From Sepiola atlantica (Eukaryota > Mollusca > Cephalopoda > Sepiida > Sepiolidae): DNA of 64,000 nucleotides. The stretch's first letter is position 1. Each line of letters begins with the position of its first letter. Positions 62,561-64,000 of the stretch are shown here, one piece after another. Made by a program: the position numbers and the translations under genes. The DNA lies in contig OY744532.1 in NCBI GenBank assembly GCA_963556195.1, forward strand, positions 100,385,706 through 100,449,705, written 5' to 3'. The notes under the pieces are model-generated. The model worked only from the letters and a program-made list of their open reading frames with translations. It searched no databases and was not told the origin of the DNA.

Positions 62561-63870
62561 TCAGTCATTTCTTTTTCTTTCCTTCTCATTGTTTTATTCC
62601 TTTTTTATTTCATTATTTTCTGTTTTTATTTTCTGTAGTCTTTCAATCTTATTTTTCGTTCATTATTTTTCGTTCATTATTTTTCGTTCATTATTTTTCG
62701 TTTATTCTTTTCGTTTATTCTTATTTTTCGTTCAATCTTATTTTTCGTTCAATCTTGTTTTTCGTTCAATCTTGGTTTTCGTTCAATCTTGGTTTTCGTT
62801 CAATCTTGTTTTTCGTTCAATCTTGTTTTTCGTTCAATCTCATTCTTTTTCGTTCAATCTTATTCTTTTTCGTTGTATCCATTTTTTTCGTTGAATCCAT
62901 TTTTTCGTTCTAATTTTTTTTTCTTTTTTATTTTTCATTCGCTTTTTAATTTTTAAAATTTTATTTTTTCTTGGTTTTATTGTATTCGTTTTTTATTTTC
63001 TAGGTCTATTTTCTCGTCCATTATTTTCCTCTTTATATTCTTACTCATTCTTTTCTTTTTCGCTTTTCTTTCATTCTTTTTTATCATTTTTTTCTTTTGT
63101 CTTTTATTCTGTTCTATTTATTTTTATTTTTTACCTTCTGTTTTATACAGTTTAATTATTACTGTTTTTTTTTCATTTTTCCTTTTTCTTTCTTCATTCT
63201 CTTATCTTTTCCTGTTTTTGTTTTTCTCATTTTCTTTTTCTTAACTCTTTTTATTTTCCTTCACTCTTTCTCTTTATTTTCCTTCACTCTTTCTCTTTAT
63301 TTCCCTTCACTCTTTCTCTTTATTTCCCTTCACTCTTTCTCTTTATTTCCCTTCACTCTTTCTCTTTATTTTCCTTCACTCTTTCTCTTGATTTTCCTTC
63401 ACTCTTTTTCTTACCTTTTCTTAACCCTTTCTCTTACCTTTTCTTAACCCTTTCTCTTACCTTTTCTTAACCCTTTCTCTTACCTTTTCTTAACCCTTTC
63501 TCTTTCTTTTTCTTAACCCTTTCTCTTTCTTTTTCTTAACCCTTTCTCTTTCTTTTTCTTAACCCTTTCTTTCTTTTTCTTAACCCTTTCTTTCTTTTTC
63601 TTAACCCTTTCTTTCTTTTTCTTAACCCTTTCTTTCTTTTTCTTAACCCTTTCTCTTTCTTTTTCTTAACCCTTTCTTTCTTTTCCATTCACTCTTTCTC
63701 TTTCATTCACTCTTTCTCTTTCTCCATTTTTACTGTTTCTTCTTTTTTCTCTCCTCCTCATCATTCACTCCCTTCTTTGCTTCGTCTTTACTCTTTCATC
63801 TTTTTTTCTTCATTTTTTTTGTTGCTTTTTCTTCCTCCTCCTCCCTTTTCTTTTCTCTTCTTCCGATTTG
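62561..63870. repeat. Pyrimidine-rich domain with several tandem repeats
   Basis: The plus strand is almost entirely T and C for 1.3 kb. It contains an 18-base repeat (ttcgttcaatcttgtttt, about 62700-62860), a 23-base repeat (ccttcactctttctctttat, about 63255-63400), and a unit of about 20-24 bases (cttttcttaaccctttctct, about 63410-63680). The hydrophobic Phe/Leu/Ser frames here are compositional artefacts. Confidence 0.85.
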
Positions 63871-64000
63871 TCTGCATTCCAGTCTGATTAATGAATCCTA
63901 TTTCCATCAAACCCAGTGAATTATTTGACGCGTTTCATTGTCAAGCCCAAAGAAATTCCTCATTGTTTATTCCGCATGGAATTTTGAGCAAGAAAATAAA
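63871..64000. other. Unassigned end of window
   Basis: Less biased sequence resumes at 63860. It is too short to judge. Confidence 0.3.

Noticed and set aside
62360..62894. Frames of 92 and 120 codons leading into hydrophobic Phe-rich sequence
   Set aside because: The second half is the T-rich repeat domain. The first half has no recognised homology.
63410..63680. ttaaccct repeats resembling telomere sequence
   Set aside because: The TTAACCC motif occurs once per unit of about 20-24 bases with T/C filler, and is not a tandem hexamer.

Overview
The window is from a eukaryotic, animal genome, not a prokaryote. It is very AT-rich and full of (TA)n, (CT)n and longer tandem repeats. All recognisable coding material belongs to transposable elements, mostly broken. 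The mix of non-LTR retrotransposon relics, Penelope-like, Tc1/mariner-like, hAT-like and Helitron-like pieces and small-RNA-derived SINEs fits an invertebrate. A lophotrochozoan such as a mollusc (a cephalopod would fit) is my guess; no gene proves it. I found no convincing host gene; one or two candidate exons are listed at low confidence. The window is probably intergenic or intronic repeat-dense DNA.

Layout. 0-6 kb: a 45-bp-arm hairpin at the very start, LINE relics, a U2-like fragment, a 5S-rRNA-derived piece near 5.7 kb. 6-13 kb: minisatellites (34 bp; CT arrays carrying gtttagccat; a 64/62-bp pyrimidine satellite with a 254-bp higher-order repeat), a Helitron-like segment and LINE 3' ends. 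13-19 kb: a U2-headed fragment, a CR1/Jockey-like LINE C-terminus, a tandem array of U2-SINE heads, a 31-bp minisatellite between direct repeats, further LINE relics. 19-31 kb: inverted-repeat DNA transposons (a Merlin/ISXO2-like pair, hAT-like MITEs, long foldbacks). 31-36 kb: a Helitron-like repeat split by a U2-headed SINE, then the best-preserved gene of the window, an open 352-residue Tc1/mariner-like transposase (DD41D spacing) inside matching 28-bp terminal inverted repeats and TA duplications. 36-54 kb: a 37-bp satellite, an internally deleted transposase relic, nested LINEs, two near-complete U2-headed SINEs. 54-64 kb: a 600-bp TA/CT array, a RNase H relic, a LINE split by an insertion with an 18-bp duplication, a Penelope-like fragment whose inverted arms carry hammerhead-ribozyme-like cores, a 1.0-kb inverted-repeat element tipped with hairpins, and a pyrimidine-rich tail.

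The most interesting signals are (1) a dispersed family of about twelve loci whose head matches the 5' end of U2 snRNA (stem-loop I and the GTAGTA branch-point-recognition segment) joined to a shared unrelated body and 3' tail, i.e. a snRNA-headed SINE with monomer, dimer and tandem-array forms; (2) repeated CTGANGA...GAAA modules whose flanks are complementary, as expected for type I hammerhead ribozymes, two of them in a Penelope-like element; (3) the possibly intact mariner-like element; and (4) nested insertions that give a relative order of element activity. All family assignments come from reading motifs by eye; no database search was run.
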